The position numbers were made by a program, and so were the translations under genes. The notes beneath the pieces are model-generated. The model saw only the letters and a list, made by a program, of their open reading frames with translations, was not told the origin of the DNA and searched no databases. This document shows positions 49,071-58,094 of a stretch of DNA of 64,000 bases, in pieces (position 1 is the stretch's first letter; the number at the start of each line of letters is the position of its first letter). The stretch is from positions 113,593 through 177,592 of the forward strand of contig NZ_JBQCJW010000007.1 of NCBI RefSeq assembly GCF_051967575.1. Direction: 5' to 3'. Source of the DNA: Solibacillus silvestris_B. Its GTDB lineage: Bacteria; Bacillota; Bacilli; Bacillales_A; Planococcaceae.

Positions 49071-49631
49071 ATGAAAAATCCATATTTATACGGCTATTTA
49101 CCGTTATTTACAATCGTTTTGTTTAGCTTTTCATTTGGTATTTTCGCCGTATCGGAATCTTTGCAACTGTTTCACACAATCGGTGTTTACGATGGAATGC
49201 ACGAATTTCTGTCCGATTTGGAATTGCGCTTCGTTTTGCTGATTGTATTTGCGCTATTGTTTTTTATGCTATTTTCGGCATTGAAGCTTATTGGTGAGAC
49301 GATCCATGAGCTCGGAATGTTGTTCTTCTCAAAAGATAAAGAAGGGCAGACGATCCATGCTGCGCGCGGTGGCTACGTCATCTTCTTTTTCGGGGCATTT
49401 GCTTCTGTTATAGGGATTCAGTCTTTACCTATTTTAGTCGCGATTTTTTTAATAACGGTTTTTTGCTATTTTATTTATAATGTCTACAAGATGAGTCAGT
49501 ATATGTCGATGACGGGCGTTATTGGGTTGATTTTCTTTGAAGTACTCACTTGGTTTCTATTATTGGCTTTAGTCATCTACGCGATTGTCAAGCTCTATAA
49601 TGGGATTCTTGCAAGCTTACCATTTGCATAA
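49071..49631 (+). CDS. YufK-like membrane protein (DUF5366)
   Basis: A 186-residue protein with about five to six membrane helices and the start MKNPYLYGYLPLFTIVLFSF. It resembles B. subtilis YufK (DUF5366). The function is unknown. ATG 49071 follows GAGGGA; the frame opens 23 codons earlier without support. It lies about 100 bases after the small Gly/Tyr-rich gene, and a shared transcript is possible. Confidence 0.7.
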   Translation: MKNPYLYGYLPLFTIVLFSFSFGIFAVSESLQLFHTIGVYDGMHEFLSDLELRFVLLIVFALLFFMLFSALKLIGETIHELGMLFFSKDKEGQTIHAARGGYVIFFFGAFASVIGIQSLPILVAIFLITVFCYFIYNVYKMSQYMSMTGVIGLIFFEVLTWFLLLALVIYAIVKLYNGILASLPFA

Positions 49632-49637
49632 AAGTAT

Positions 49638-49697
49638 AAAAGCTTGTTGGCCTTTTAGCGGGGGAGGTGCGCTAAATATCGGCCGACAAGCTTTTTA
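49638..49697. terminator. Bidirectional terminator
   Basis: AAAAGCTTGT-GGCC / GGCC-ACAAGCTTTTT with a long AGCG/CGCT-containing loop, between the YufK-like gene and the convergent penicillin-binding protein gene. Confidence 0.78.
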
Positions 49698-49701
49698 TTC
49701 G

Positions 49702-51552
49702 CTAATCTGTAATTGCATTAAATATCGAAAAATGAATTTTGGCGCGTTCCATTGCTTCCATGGAACGAGGTGTATCATAGCCTGTCCAAACTGCCGCGGT
49801 ATAATCATTCGTTAAACCAGCTATCCAATAGTCTTTGAACTGGTTTGTCGTTCCGGTTTTTGCCCCGATATAGCCCGAAGAACTGTAAAGACCTCGCCCT
49901 GTCCCGGAATTGACCGTTTCGTTAAGCAAGTCCCGCATCGCATTGACAGTCGTTGCAGACCATATTTCCTCACGCTCGCGCGACCAGCTATAAATCGTTT
50001 CGCCGTTTAAATTCGTTACTTTGCGTATGCTGCGTGCAGGAGCATAAAATCCGTCGATGAAGCTGGAATAAGCATCAGCCATTTCAAGCGATGTCACCCC
50101 ATATGTCAAGCCTCCCAAGGCAGCCGAAAATGTGCGGTCTTTATCTACTATTGATTGGAAACGGAAGCGATTTATATAGGAAAAGGCGGTGTCGATTCCT
50201 ACCGCATTATACAGACGCAGTGCACTCGTATTTATGCTGTATTTAAATGCTGTTTCAATAGTGACGTTGTTGTACCAAATCCGTCCATAGTTATCTGGGC
50301 AAAAATTGCCGATACAATAGGGTCCGCCGTTTACGATCGAATGTTTTGTGGCAGTCGTCGTTTCGAAATAAGGAGCAAATACGCTGATCGGCTTAAATGC
50401 GGAGCCAGGTTGTCTAGGTGATTGGAAAGCACGGTGCAAGTCATGCTTTTTATAATTTTTGCCGCCGAAAATACTTACGATTTCCCGTGTTTCATTGTCA
50501 ATGACAGTCGCGCTTGCCTGCAGTTCGGAATTCGGTAAAATGCGATTAATGGCAGCTTCATCTTGATGCTGTTTTTCGGGCTGCAGCGCAGTATATACAT
50601 GAATCCCTTGCCGTAAAATGGCATCGATCTCTTTTTGCAGCTCCAATTGCAAAAATTCCTTTTCCATTTTGTCCGCTGTATTATCGATTTTTTCCCGGTA
50701 GCCTGTTTGCTCGGCGATCAGCCATTTAAGCTCTTGCAAGGCGAAAGTGCTGTAGCTCGGGTACTGCTGGATTTTTTGTTTTACCTCCAATTCAATTGAC
50801 TCGTTTTTATATAGGTCAGCCTCCGCAGCTGTAATTGCTCCATGTTCTGTAAGCTGATCGATTAATCGTTCTTGCCTATTTTTCGTATTTTCAAAATGGT
50901 CAATAGGATCATACAACGACGGATTGTTTGGGATAGCTGCTATAAAGGCAGTCTCGGCAACCGACAGCTCTGTAACAGGACGGTTGAAATAATAGGTTGC
51001 CGCAGCCCCAATACCATACACTTGATTGCCAAAATACATTTCGTTTAAATACATTTCAAAAATTTCGTCTTTAGAATAGGTCTTCTCTATTTCATATGCA
51101 TAAAAAAGTTCCATTAATTTACGCTCATATGTCTTGTCTGTTGATAAATAGCGCATCCGCACAAGTTGCTGGGTAATGGTAGAGCCGCCTTGCTGGATGG
51201 ACTGTTCAGACGTATTGGCGATAAATGCCCGGGCAATGGCGCTTACATCAAAACCAATATGATTGTAAAAGCCTTCATCTTCACTATAAATGAATAGCTG
51301 TTTGACGATTTCTGGTATTTCAGCCAAGGCGAGCGGCTGTGACCACTCTGTATATTCTTCGCTGAAAATTTCATTGTTTGCATCATATAAAGTTACGGGC
51401 AATGTAGATACAACTTCCGGAAGCTCAATAGATCGTTCGATTAGTTGTTCATATTGCTGCGCTTTTGCAATTTCTTTCCAAGCTTCACTGCCGATTAATA
51501 GGAGTAAAGGAATGCTACATAAAATGACTATGTAGCCAAAAATCTGTTTCAT
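49702..51552 (-). CDS. Class A penicillin-binding protein
   Basis: A 616-residue bifunctional peptidoglycan synthase. One N-terminal membrane anchor (about 4-22) is followed by a glycosyltransferase domain with the catalytic Glu91 (EDEGFY), QGGSTITQQLVR and KLMELFYAYEIEKTYSKDEI. The transpeptidase domain has Ser384-x-x-Lys387 (SAFK), SIN (439-441) and KTGT (565-568). It polymerises glycan strands and cross-links them outside the membrane. It ends about 50 residues after KTG, without the long C-terminal extensions of PBP1a/b, like PbpF/PbpG types. ATG 51552 follows GGAGG. Confidence 0.93.
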   Translation of the reverse strand: MKQIFGYIVILCSIPLLLLIGSEAWKEIAKAQQYEQLIERSIELPEVVSTLPVTLYDANNEIFSEEYTEWSQPLALAEIPEIVKQLFIYSEDEGFYNHIGFDVSAIARAFIANTSEQSIQQGGSTITQQLVRMRYLSTDKTYERKLMELFYAYEIEKTYSKDEIFEMYLNEMYFGNQVYGIGAAATYYFNRPVTELSVAETAFIAAIPNNPSLYDPIDHFENTKNRQERLIDQLTEHGAITAAEADLYKNESIELEVKQKIQQYPSYSTFALQELKWLIAEQTGYREKIDNTADKMEKEFLQLELQKEIDAILRQGIHVYTALQPEKQHQDEAAINRILPNSELQASATVIDNETREIVSIFGGKNYKKHDLHRAFQSPRQPGSAFKPISVFAPYFETTTATKHSIVNGGPYCIGNFCPDNYGRIWYNNVTIETAFKYSINTSALRLYNAVGIDTAFSYINRFRFQSIVDKDRTFSAALGGLTYGVTSLEMADAYSSFIDGFYAPARSIRKVTNLNGETIYSWSREREEIWSATTVNAMRDLLNETVNSGTGRGLYSSSGYIGAKTGTTNQFKDYWIAGLTNDYTAAVWTGYDTPRSMEAMERAKIHFSIFNAITD

Positions 51553-51678
51553 GAATAAATCGGCCTCCATGTACATATGTCCGTATCTGTCGTTCTAAAT
51601 AGAAACTTAAAATGAAAAAATATCAGTACGTGATCAGTTGTCGTTTTCTAAAAAGAATAACATATAAATAATGAACAT

Positions 51679-52905
51679 TTAAGCATGTTTTTTCAGGAGG
51701 TCGTCCATATACTGAACAGGCAGCTTTTTCAAAAAGTACATAATGATAAATGCGATCAAAAATAATAGCCCAGTCGTATAAAATACTGAATGAATCCCGC
51801 CAAAGCTTGCAACAACCCCGCCTAATACAGGGCCTAAAATATTGCCAAGAAAGCGGAAACTTTGATTGTAGCCCATAATTTCCCCCTGTACTTCTATCGG
51901 TGCTTCACGACGAATAAGCGCAGAAGTAATCGGAATTAATCCTCCAGAGACGATGCCGAACAGGAAACGCAATCCGATAAGCTGCCATAAATCAGTGACG
52001 AACGCTTGCGGAATGATGAAAATGACAGCAACGATCAATAAATACGATAATATTTTTTCATATCCGTAATGGTCGCTCAACTTTCCCCAATAGCGCGCAA
52101 AGCAAATATTTCCGAGGCCTGCTGCACTGAAAGTTACACCTGCCAACATCGCCACCTCCTGGGAAGGGGTGAGTTCGGAAACATAAAGCGACAGTAAAGG
52201 CTGAATGCTGAAGTTTCCGATTTGAATCAATGTCGTCACAAGCATGACATTTAATATGAGTCGATGATGGAAAATCGCCCAAATGACATTTTTCCGCGAG
52301 TAAATCGCGCTTTTCGTTTTCCGGATAATGGCTGGTTCATGAATCCCGATAATAATAATAACTGCAGCAATGCCAATCGCAACTGCTGTAATAATAAACG
52401 TATATTTAAAACCAAATGTATCCGCCATTAACCCTCCTAAAACAGGACCGAATAATGTCCCCCCGACACTGCCCATTTGCAATGTCCCAAGCGTTTTTCC
52501 AGCAACTTCTTTCGGCGTATGTTTACTAATGAAGGCTATGGAGGTGGGGATAAATCCGGTCACAACACCCATCGCAAGTCTTAATACGAAAAACTGCTCC
52601 ACATTTTGCACATACCCCATTAAAAAAATGCTCGTTGCCACACCGAAGCAGTTAATAATCATAATAGGCTTGTATCCGTATTTGTCGGCGATTCTTCCCC
52701 AAATAGGCGACATTAACAATGCTGTAATGAATGTCGCAGCAAATATTAGCCCTGCCCATGTTTGAACATAGTCATCCGAAAAATCCCCTAACGTATCGAT
52801 ATATAAAGACAAAAACGGCATGATCATCGTAGCGGCCGCTGCAACAATAAAATTCGCTACTAAAATGATGATGAAATTATGTCTCATATTTTTCAAATTA
52901 ATCAC
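51679..52905 (-). CDS. MFS transporter (DHA1-type multidrug efflux)
   Basis: A 408-residue, 12-helix major facilitator with motif A WGRIADKYGYKP and a second copy in the other half (YWGKLSDHYGYEK); motif C region GSVGGTLFGPVLGGLMAD. It is probably a proton-coupled efflux pump of unknown substrate. The frame starts at GTG 52905, with a weak GAAAGAA upstream; TTG 52896 or ATG 52887 are alternatives. It is divergent from the cyclophilin gene. Not closely similar to the NorA-like transporter at 4885. Confidence 0.87.
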   Translation of the reverse strand: MINLKNMRHNFIIILVANFIVAAAATMIMPFLSLYIDTLGDFSDDYVQTWAGLIFAATFITALLMSPIWGRIADKYGYKPIMIINCFGVATSIFLMGYVQNVEQFFVLRLAMGVVTGFIPTSIAFISKHTPKEVAGKTLGTLQMGSVGGTLFGPVLGGLMADTFGFKYTFIITAVAIGIAAVIIIIGIHEPAIIRKTKSAIYSRKNVIWAIFHHRLILNVMLVTTLIQIGNFSIQPLLSLYVSELTPSQEVAMLAGVTFSAAGLGNICFARYWGKLSDHYGYEKILSYLLIVAVIFIIPQAFVTDLWQLIGLRFLFGIVSGGLIPITSALIRREAPIEVQGEIMGYNQSFRFLGNILGPVLGGVVASFGGIHSVFYTTGLLFLIAFIIMYFLKKLPVQYMDDLLKKHA

Positions 52906-53091
52906 ATTCTTTCAGTATATTTAAATAATTAAAATCCAGTATAACTTATTTCGTAACCCGAAGGAAGTCGTTCGCAACTTATTAGCTTAAAATGTCATAG
53001 TTATGGTAAACTGATACTTGGTAGAAAAGGGGAAGTCGGGTCTTATACCTATACCCATACATTCCATAATTTATTTAAAGGAGAGACTAAA

Positions 53092-53679
53092 ATGTTTCCA
53101 CAATTATCTAAAGAATTAAATCCAGGAGAAGTAATGGTAGAGATGAACACAACGATGGGTTCAATCAAAATTAAATTATTCCCAGAGCACGCACCAAAAA
53201 CAGTTGAAAACTTTTTAGGTCACGCGAAATCAGGTTATTATAACGGCATTATTTTCCACCGTGTTATTCCAAATTTCATGGTTCAAGGCGGCGACCCTAC
53301 AGGCACGGGCATGGGCGGAGAGTCTATTTGGGGCGGCACATTCGAGGATGAGTGTGTTCCGGAGCTTTTAAATATCCGCGGCGCTTTATCAATGGCAAAC
53401 GCTGGTCCTGGCACAAACGGCTCCCAGTTTTTCATCGTACAAGCACCTAAAGTGGAAGTATCGATGCTAAAGCAAATGGAAGTACGCGGCTGGTCGAAGG
53501 AAGAAGTGGAATTTTACAAGAAAAACGGCGGTACTCCATGGTTGGATGGCAAGCACACAGTATTCGGCCAAGTGGTTGAAGGTATGGATGTTGTTGACAA
53601 TATTGTTAACGTTGACCGGAATATGCATGATAAACCGAAAGAAGATGTTAAAATTGAGTCAATCACTGTTATTGACTAA
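53092..53679 (+). CDS. Cyclophilin-type peptidyl-prolyl isomerase
   Basis: A 195-residue cyclophilin: IIFHRVIPNFMVQGGDPTGTG (catalytic Arg, Phe and Gln), SMANAGPGTNGSQFFI and KHTVFGQVVEG. It accelerates prolyl isomerisation in the cytosol; no signal peptide is present. Compared with the usual 140-150 residues it has an N-terminal extension and an insertion of about 30 residues (KVEVSMLKQMEVRGWSKEEV and onward) between the SQFFI and KHTVFG motifs. AAAGGAGAG precedes ATG 53092. Confidence 0.93.
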   Translation: MFPQLSKELNPGEVMVEMNTTMGSIKIKLFPEHAPKTVENFLGHAKSGYYNGIIFHRVIPNFMVQGGDPTGTGMGGESIWGGTFEDECVPELLNIRGALSMANAGPGTNGSQFFIVQAPKVEVSMLKQMEVRGWSKEEVEFYKKNGGTPWLDGKHTVFGQVVEGMDVVDNIVNVDRNMHDKPKEDVKIESITVID

Positions 53680-53701
53680 TTATTAAAGGAAGTGTGAGCA
53701 A

Positions 53702-53947
53702 GTGGCCCAATTTTTGCTGAATTTCTCTGGTGGCTTTTTTTATATCCCGGAAGATAAATCACTATACCTGCCCGCTGCAATCGAATTCGGAATTTTAATA
53801 ATTATTGTTTTTGCTACATTCCGTTTCGTCCGACGCATTGCTGCTCGTCAAGCTGCAAGCGCACAGCTTTTGGAAGAGCGCGCATTGCAAGAACGTGATG
53901 AGCGTATGGCGAAAGAAAAAGCAATGGAAGAATACCAAAAGCAGTAA
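53702..53947 (+). CDS. 81-residue membrane protein with a charged coiled-coil tail
   Basis: Starts at GTG 53702 behind AAAGGAAG. A short N-terminal part (FSGGFFYIPEDKSLYLPAAI) is followed by one membrane helix (about residues 27-42) and a highly charged helical tail (LLEERALQERDERMAKEKAM). It follows the cyclophilin gene by 22 bases, so the two are probably co-transcribed. I do not recognise the family. Confidence 0.7.
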   Translation: MAQFLLNFSGGFFYIPEDKSLYLPAAIEFGILIIIVFATFRFVRRIAARQAASAQLLEERALQERDERMAKEKAMEEYQKQ

Positions 53948-53963
53948 TTGAAATGAAAAACAT

Positions 53964-54005
53964 AAAGGGGCCGTTTAGAAAATTCATTTTCTAAACGGCC
54001 CCTTT
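53964..54005. terminator. Bidirectional terminator
   Basis: AAAGGGGCCGTTTAGAAAA / TTTTCTAAACGGCCCCTTT, a 19-bp perfect stem with a 4-base loop, between the 81-residue gene and the convergent PatB gene. Confidence 0.93.
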
Positions 54006-54011
54006 AATGTG

Positions 54012-55187
54012 TTAGTGGAATGATTTTAATGTTCGCTTAATTCTTTCAACACCGTCTTTTAGCGTATCTAACGGGCATGCCACATTAATGCGCAAAAAAC
54101 CTCGCCCTGCTTCTCCGTATTTCGTCCCCGGATCGAGGGCGACTTGTCCGACTGATAAAAGCCGATCCATCATCTCTTTTTCTTCAATGCCGGTTGCCCG
54201 ATAGTCTATCCACATTAAATATGTCGCATCGGGAATGTTTACACTAATTCCTTCAATGGCATTAAGCTCTTGTGCAGCATATTCCATATTATTTTTCAAA
54301 TAAAGAAGAAGCTCGTCCAGCCAAGCTGCGCCTTCTGTATAGACAGCCTTCATTGCAGTGCAGGCAAAAATGTTCAGACCTAAATTTCCGTGGGCCTGGG
54401 CATTTTCCTCGAGAGCCGTATAGAGTGCTTTATTCGGCGCGACAATCATTGCCGCATGAATGCCCGCTATATTAAAGGTTTTCGTCGGGGCAATACATGC
54501 AATGATTTTTGCTTTGTCGGCATTGGATACTGTTAAAGTAGGCGTATACGCTTTATGAATTAAAATATCTGCATGAATTTCGTCAGATAGCAAGTATACG
54601 TCGTATTGGATACATAATGCTACCAGCCTTTCAAGCTCTTCGCGGCTCCAGACAATACCTGCAGGATTATGGGGATTACATAAAATGAACATTTTAATGC
54701 CCGCGCGGAAAATTTCTTCCAGTGTATCGAAATTAAGCGTGTATCCGCCATTTTGCTCAGTTAAATTACATGTGATCACTTCACGGTTTTGAGCTGCCGG
54801 CACATTGAAAAATGGGGGATACGCTGGAGTGGACATCCCGATTTTGTCGCCGATGCTCGTGAATGTTTCGATAATGGCAGCAATGGCTGGCACAACACCT
54901 GGCTGAAAAAGAATCGTTTGTGGATCGATATGCCAATGATGGCGTGTATGATACCAGTGGACAATCGCATCCTTTACATCGCTATTTGCAAATGTGTATC
55001 CGAAAATAGGATGTTTCAGTCGCTCCGCCAAAGCTTCTGAAACAGCTGCTGGAGGCGGAAAATCCATATCTGCCACCCACATCGGCAAAATATTTGTCGC
55101 ATCTTCCAAATTGTACACTTCATTCATCATATCCCACTTTAAAGATGCGGAACGGCGGCGCTCATGAATTTCGTTAAAAAAAGACAT
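54012..55187 (-). CDS. patB: MalY/PatB-type C-S lyase (PLP aminotransferase fold)
   Basis: A 391-residue fold-type I PLP enzyme: WVADMDFPPPAAVSEAL at the N-terminus, LCNPHNPAGIVWSREEL, SDEIHADIL and the PLP lysine in PTKTFNIAGIHAA. This matches the PatB/MalY cystathionine beta-lyase group, which cleaves C-S bonds of cystathionine or cysteine conjugates to give pyruvate, ammonia and a thiol. Some relatives act as aminotransferases, so the reaction is not certain. It is divergent from yugE, as in B. subtilis. Confidence 0.9.
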   Translation of the reverse strand: MSFFNEIHERRRSASLKWDMMNEVYNLEDATNILPMWVADMDFPPPAAVSEALAERLKHPIFGYTFANSDVKDAIVHWYHTRHHWHIDPQTILFQPGVVPAIAAIIETFTSIGDKIGMSTPAYPPFFNVPAAQNREVITCNLTEQNGGYTLNFDTLEEIFRAGIKMFILCNPHNPAGIVWSREELERLVALCIQYDVYLLSDEIHADILIHKAYTPTLTVSNADKAKIIACIAPTKTFNIAGIHAAMIVAPNKALYTALEENAQAHGNLGLNIFACTAMKAVYTEGAAWLDELLLYLKNNMEYAAQELNAIEGISVNIPDATYLMWIDYRATGIEEKEMMDRLLSVGQVALDPGTKYGEAGRGFLRINVACPLDTLKDGVERIKRTLKSFH

Positions 55188-55267
55188 AATAACCCTCTTT
55201 TCTTTATGATTTCTTCCAACCTATGTTATCATACATACTATTATAAGAGGATAATTAGGTGAATGGA

Positions 55268-55528
55268 ATGGAAAATATTGAAATGAATCAAAAGTGTGTT
55301 CATATATTACAACAGTGGGATCCTTTTGGCTTTGGCGCTGAAAGCTATGATACTGAGACGGCTGATGTTGTAGCTGCACTGCAAGGGATTGACGATCCGA
55401 CAAAGCTGGCAAAGGTTATCCAAAAAGTATATGAACACTCATTTGAACAATGGATTCCTTTTGAAAAGTGTGTCGCAATCGCATATAAATTAATTGCTGT
55501 AAAATTTGAAGCGAAATGCATTATTTAA
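55268..55528 (+). CDS. yugE: YugE family protein (DUF1871)
   Basis: An 86-residue helical protein (HILQQWDPFGFGAESYDTET, IQKVYEHSFEQWIPFEKCVA) of DUF1871. The function is unknown. Start ATG 55268 or GTG 55259, both near AGGTG. The patB-yugE pairing is conserved in bacilli. Confidence 0.85.
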   Translation: MENIEMNQKCVHILQQWDPFGFGAESYDTETADVVAALQGIDDPTKLAKVIQKVYEHSFEQWIPFEKCVAIAYKLIAVKFEAKCII

Positions 55529-55529
55529 A

Positions 55530-55568
55530 AAAATGCGGGCGACCAAAGCTAGAGGTCGCCCGCATTTT
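55530..55568. terminator. Bidirectional terminator
   Basis: AAAATGCGGGCGACC and its exact complement around a 9-base loop, with A/T runs on both sides. It serves yugE and the convergent XRE gene. Confidence 0.9.
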
Positions 55569-55773
55569 AATTTAAGCCATCCATTAAATTTGAAACAGGC
55601 ACTTCCAAAATTGTAGATAATTTTAGAATCGTCTGTGCGGAAGGGATTTGTTCCCCTTTTTCATAGGCAGTCAGTTTTTCAATGCCTACTCGCGTTTTCT
55701 TGGAAAGCTCTTCAATCGACAAATTTTTTTCCAATCTTAAAGTTTTTAACTGTTCATGAAGCTGTAATTTCAT
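55567..55773 (-). CDS. Small XRE-family HTH regulator
   Basis: A 68-residue protein made of one HTH domain (QLKTLRLEKNLSIEELSKKT, EKLTAYEKGEQIPSAQTILK). Such stand-alone domains bind short palindromes as dimers. AAGGATGTG lies upstream of the ATG. Its target is unknown; the SNF transporter gene lies upstream on the same strand and may share a transcript. Confidence 0.85.
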   Translation of the reverse strand: MKLQLHEQLKTLRLEKNLSIEELSKKTRVGIEKLTAYEKGEQIPSAQTILKLSTILEVPVSNLMDGLN

Positions 55774-55870
55774 TCAATACACATCCTTCTAATAAAATTA
55801 TTGTGTATTCATCATTATAATATGACAAGCAATTTCCGAAATCCCCTTTTTTGCCAAAAAACAAAAAAAT

Positions 55871-55906
55871 AAAAACTTGTCCAAAATAGAAAACGAACAA
55901 GTTTTT
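55871..55906 (-). terminator. Terminator of the SNF transporter gene
   Basis: AAAAACTTGT / ACAAGTTTTT stem with a 16-base loop, just past the transporter stop codon. Confidence 0.7.
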
Positions 55907-55915
55907 ACAGATGAT

Positions 55916-57244
55916 TCAGCTAAAGAAAACTTTATTGATGAAAATAGCCGCTATGGAGATTGGGGCTAAATAGCGTACGATAAACAACCAAATATTATAT
56001 ACGATTGGAGAGGTCTGCATTTCTTCGCGCGAAATTTTCTTTGAATATTGATACCCCGCAAAAATTGATGTTAAAAAGGCACCGATCGGCATTAAAACCG
56101 CGCTTGTCACATAGTCCACAAAATCGAAAATAGAGCGCCCGAAAATTGTAATATCAGATAACATTCCAAATGATAATGCACTTGGAATACCGATAATAAA
56201 AATGATGGCTGCAAGTACCCAAGACGCTTTTTTGCGCTGTGCGGTTTTTTCGCGAATGCCTATCGAAACAACAACTTCCAGCAATGCGATGGACGATGTA
56301 ACTGTTGCGAAAAGAAGCAGAATGAAAAATACAAGCAATAAAAAGCTGCCGAACGGCAATTGCTCAAATACAGCAGGAATCATGATGAATACTAAGCCAG
56401 GACCTTCCGTCGGAGAAAAACCTAGTGCGAACACCGCCGGGAATATGACAAGACCGGCCAATAAAGAAATCGCAATGTTCATGCTCGCGACATTGATGGC
56501 GGATGTGACGATTTTCTCCTTTTTGGATAAATAAGAAGCATACGTAATCATTGCGGCAACCCCGATGCTTAGGGAGAAGAATGCTTGCCCCAACGCTAAA
56601 ATCAAAGTTTCCCCATTAAAGTATGACCAGTCGGGGATGAACATGAATTTCACGCCTTCAACTGCGCCTTCCAACGTAATCGAACGAATAAACAATAGGA
56701 TGAAAAAGATGAACAGCAATGGCATCATCCATTTACTAGCCGTTTCAATGCCATTTTTAATGCCGGCCTGCACAATTACTAATGTCAAAAGCATAAAAGC
56801 AGCCTGAGCGATTAATACTTCCCAAGGGTTCGAAATAATGTCGGAAAATAAATTGCTGAAATTCACGCCTTGGCCCGTAAGCGAAAACGAAACGGCGCGA
56901 ATGATATAGCTTAAAATCCATCCGCCGACAACGCTATAAAACGATAAAATGAGCCCGCATGCCACAAGCCCGATCCAGCCGATCATATACCAAGGCTTCC
57001 CCGGGGCTTGCTCTTTAAATGAGGTGATCGGATCTTTTTGGCCGCGTCGCCCAATCATAAATTCCGCAATTAAAATAGGCAAGCCGATTAACACTGTACA
57101 TAAAACGAATAATAAAATAAAAACACTACCGCCGTTCGTTCCCGCCATATAGGGGAACTTCCAAATCGCGCCAAGACCGATTGCGCTACCTGCAGCGGCA
57201 AGTATGAATCCGATCTTTGATGTAAATTGATCTCTTGATGACAA
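55916..57244 (-). CDS. Sodium-dependent transporter (SNF/NSS family)
   Basis: A 442-residue neurotransmitter:sodium symporter family protein with 11-12 helices. The first helix carries the family signature IGFILAAAGSAIGLGAIWKF, which forms the sodium and substrate site, and helix 6 SIGVAAMITYASYL matches the unwound region. It imports an amino acid with Na+; the substrate cannot be specified. GAGGAGG lies upstream of the ATG on the minus strand. The length is typical of bacterial members. Confidence 0.92.
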   Translation of the reverse strand: MSSRDQFTSKIGFILAAAGSAIGLGAIWKFPYMAGTNGGSVFILLFVLCTVLIGLPILIAEFMIGRRGQKDPITSFKEQAPGKPWYMIGWIGLVACGLILSFYSVVGGWILSYIIRAVSFSLTGQGVNFSNLFSDIISNPWEVLIAQAAFMLLTLVIVQAGIKNGIETASKWMMPLLFIFFILLFIRSITLEGAVEGVKFMFIPDWSYFNGETLILALGQAFFSLSIGVAAMITYASYLSKKEKIVTSAINVASMNIAISLLAGLVIFPAVFALGFSPTEGPGLVFIMIPAVFEQLPFGSFLLLVFFILLLFATVTSSIALLEVVVSIGIREKTAQRKKASWVLAAIIFIIGIPSALSFGMLSDITIFGRSIFDFVDYVTSAVLMPIGAFLTSIFAGYQYSKKISREEMQTSPIVYNIWLFIVRYLAPISIAAIFINKVFFS

Positions 57245-57414
57245 AAGAAAACCTCCTCATATATATGCAACTATACATTTTACAACATAATCCGCAAGTT
57301 TAGCAAAAAAGTTTTGTGGAATTATTAAATGATATGAAAGAAATGCCGGGAATTTTTAGATTTTGCTGAGATTTATTATATGAGGGTTGGAAAACGCTAG
57401 ATTAATACGATTCT

Positions 57415-57443
57415 TTGTTACAGCAAACATCATATGTTATAAT
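57415..57443 (+). promoter_or_regulatory. yugI promoter
   Basis: TTGTTA (57415-57420), 17-base spacer ending TATGT, perfect TATAAT (57438-57443), about 46 bases before yugI. Confidence 0.75.
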
Positions 57444-57489
57444 TTAACATGACATTTACGTATATACGAAAAGAAGGTAGGAACAAAGT

Positions 57490-57864
57490 ATGGCAAAAAA
57501 AATTGAAGTGGGTGACGTGCTAACAGGTAAAGTAACAGGAATTCAACCATACGGAGCTTTTGTTGCTTTAGATGAATATACACAGGGCCTTGTCCATATT
57601 TCCGAAATCACATATGGTTTTGTGAAGGATGTAAGTGATTTTTTATCTGTCGGGGACGAAATACAAGTGAAGGTTCTGGATGTGGATACAGATCAAAAAA
57701 AAATAAGCTTATCTATTCGTGAACTTCAAGAAGTGCCTTTTCATCGAAAAAGAGATATGCAGCCTCGCCGTTCCTTGCAAGATCGTGTTGATGAAGTGGA
57801 TGCAGACGGCTTCCAAATTTTAAAGGAAAAATTAAAAGACTGGATCGAACAATCCGGACAATGA
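57490..57864 (+). CDS. yugI: S1-domain RNA-binding protein YugI
   Basis: A 124-residue protein with one S1 domain (about residues 5-75: VGDVLTGKVTGIQPYGAFVA, GLVHISEITYGFVKD, VKVLDVDTDQKKISLSIREL) and a basic/acidic tail. Known as general stress protein 13 in B. subtilis, it associates with ribosomes or RNA. AGAAGGTAGG precedes ATG 57490. It has a strong own promoter and terminator. Confidence 0.92.
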   Translation: MAKKIEVGDVLTGKVTGIQPYGAFVALDEYTQGLVHISEITYGFVKDVSDFLSVGDEIQVKVLDVDTDQKKISLSIRELQEVPFHRKRDMQPRRSLQDRVDEVDADGFQILKEKLKDWIEQSGQ

Positions 57865-57866
57865 AT

Positions 57867-57910
57867 AGAACATGCCCAGCTTATTAAAAATAGTTGGGCA
57901 TGTTCTTTTA
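57867..57910 (+). terminator. Terminator after yugI
   Basis: AGAACATGCCCA / TGGGCATGTTCT stem with TTTTAT after it. Confidence 0.88.
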
Positions 57911-58094
57911 TATGTAAGAAAATAGATCGTTTAGTAGGAAAAATGATCGAAAAAGTGCGATTTTTCATAAATTTTGAATGAAATAATAAAAGTGTTCGAA
58001 ATGTGACGAAATATTTAACAAACTCTGAATAAAGTATGTTACAATGTTGGCGGAAAGACACAAATACATTAAATTTTAAAGAGGCGAATATACA

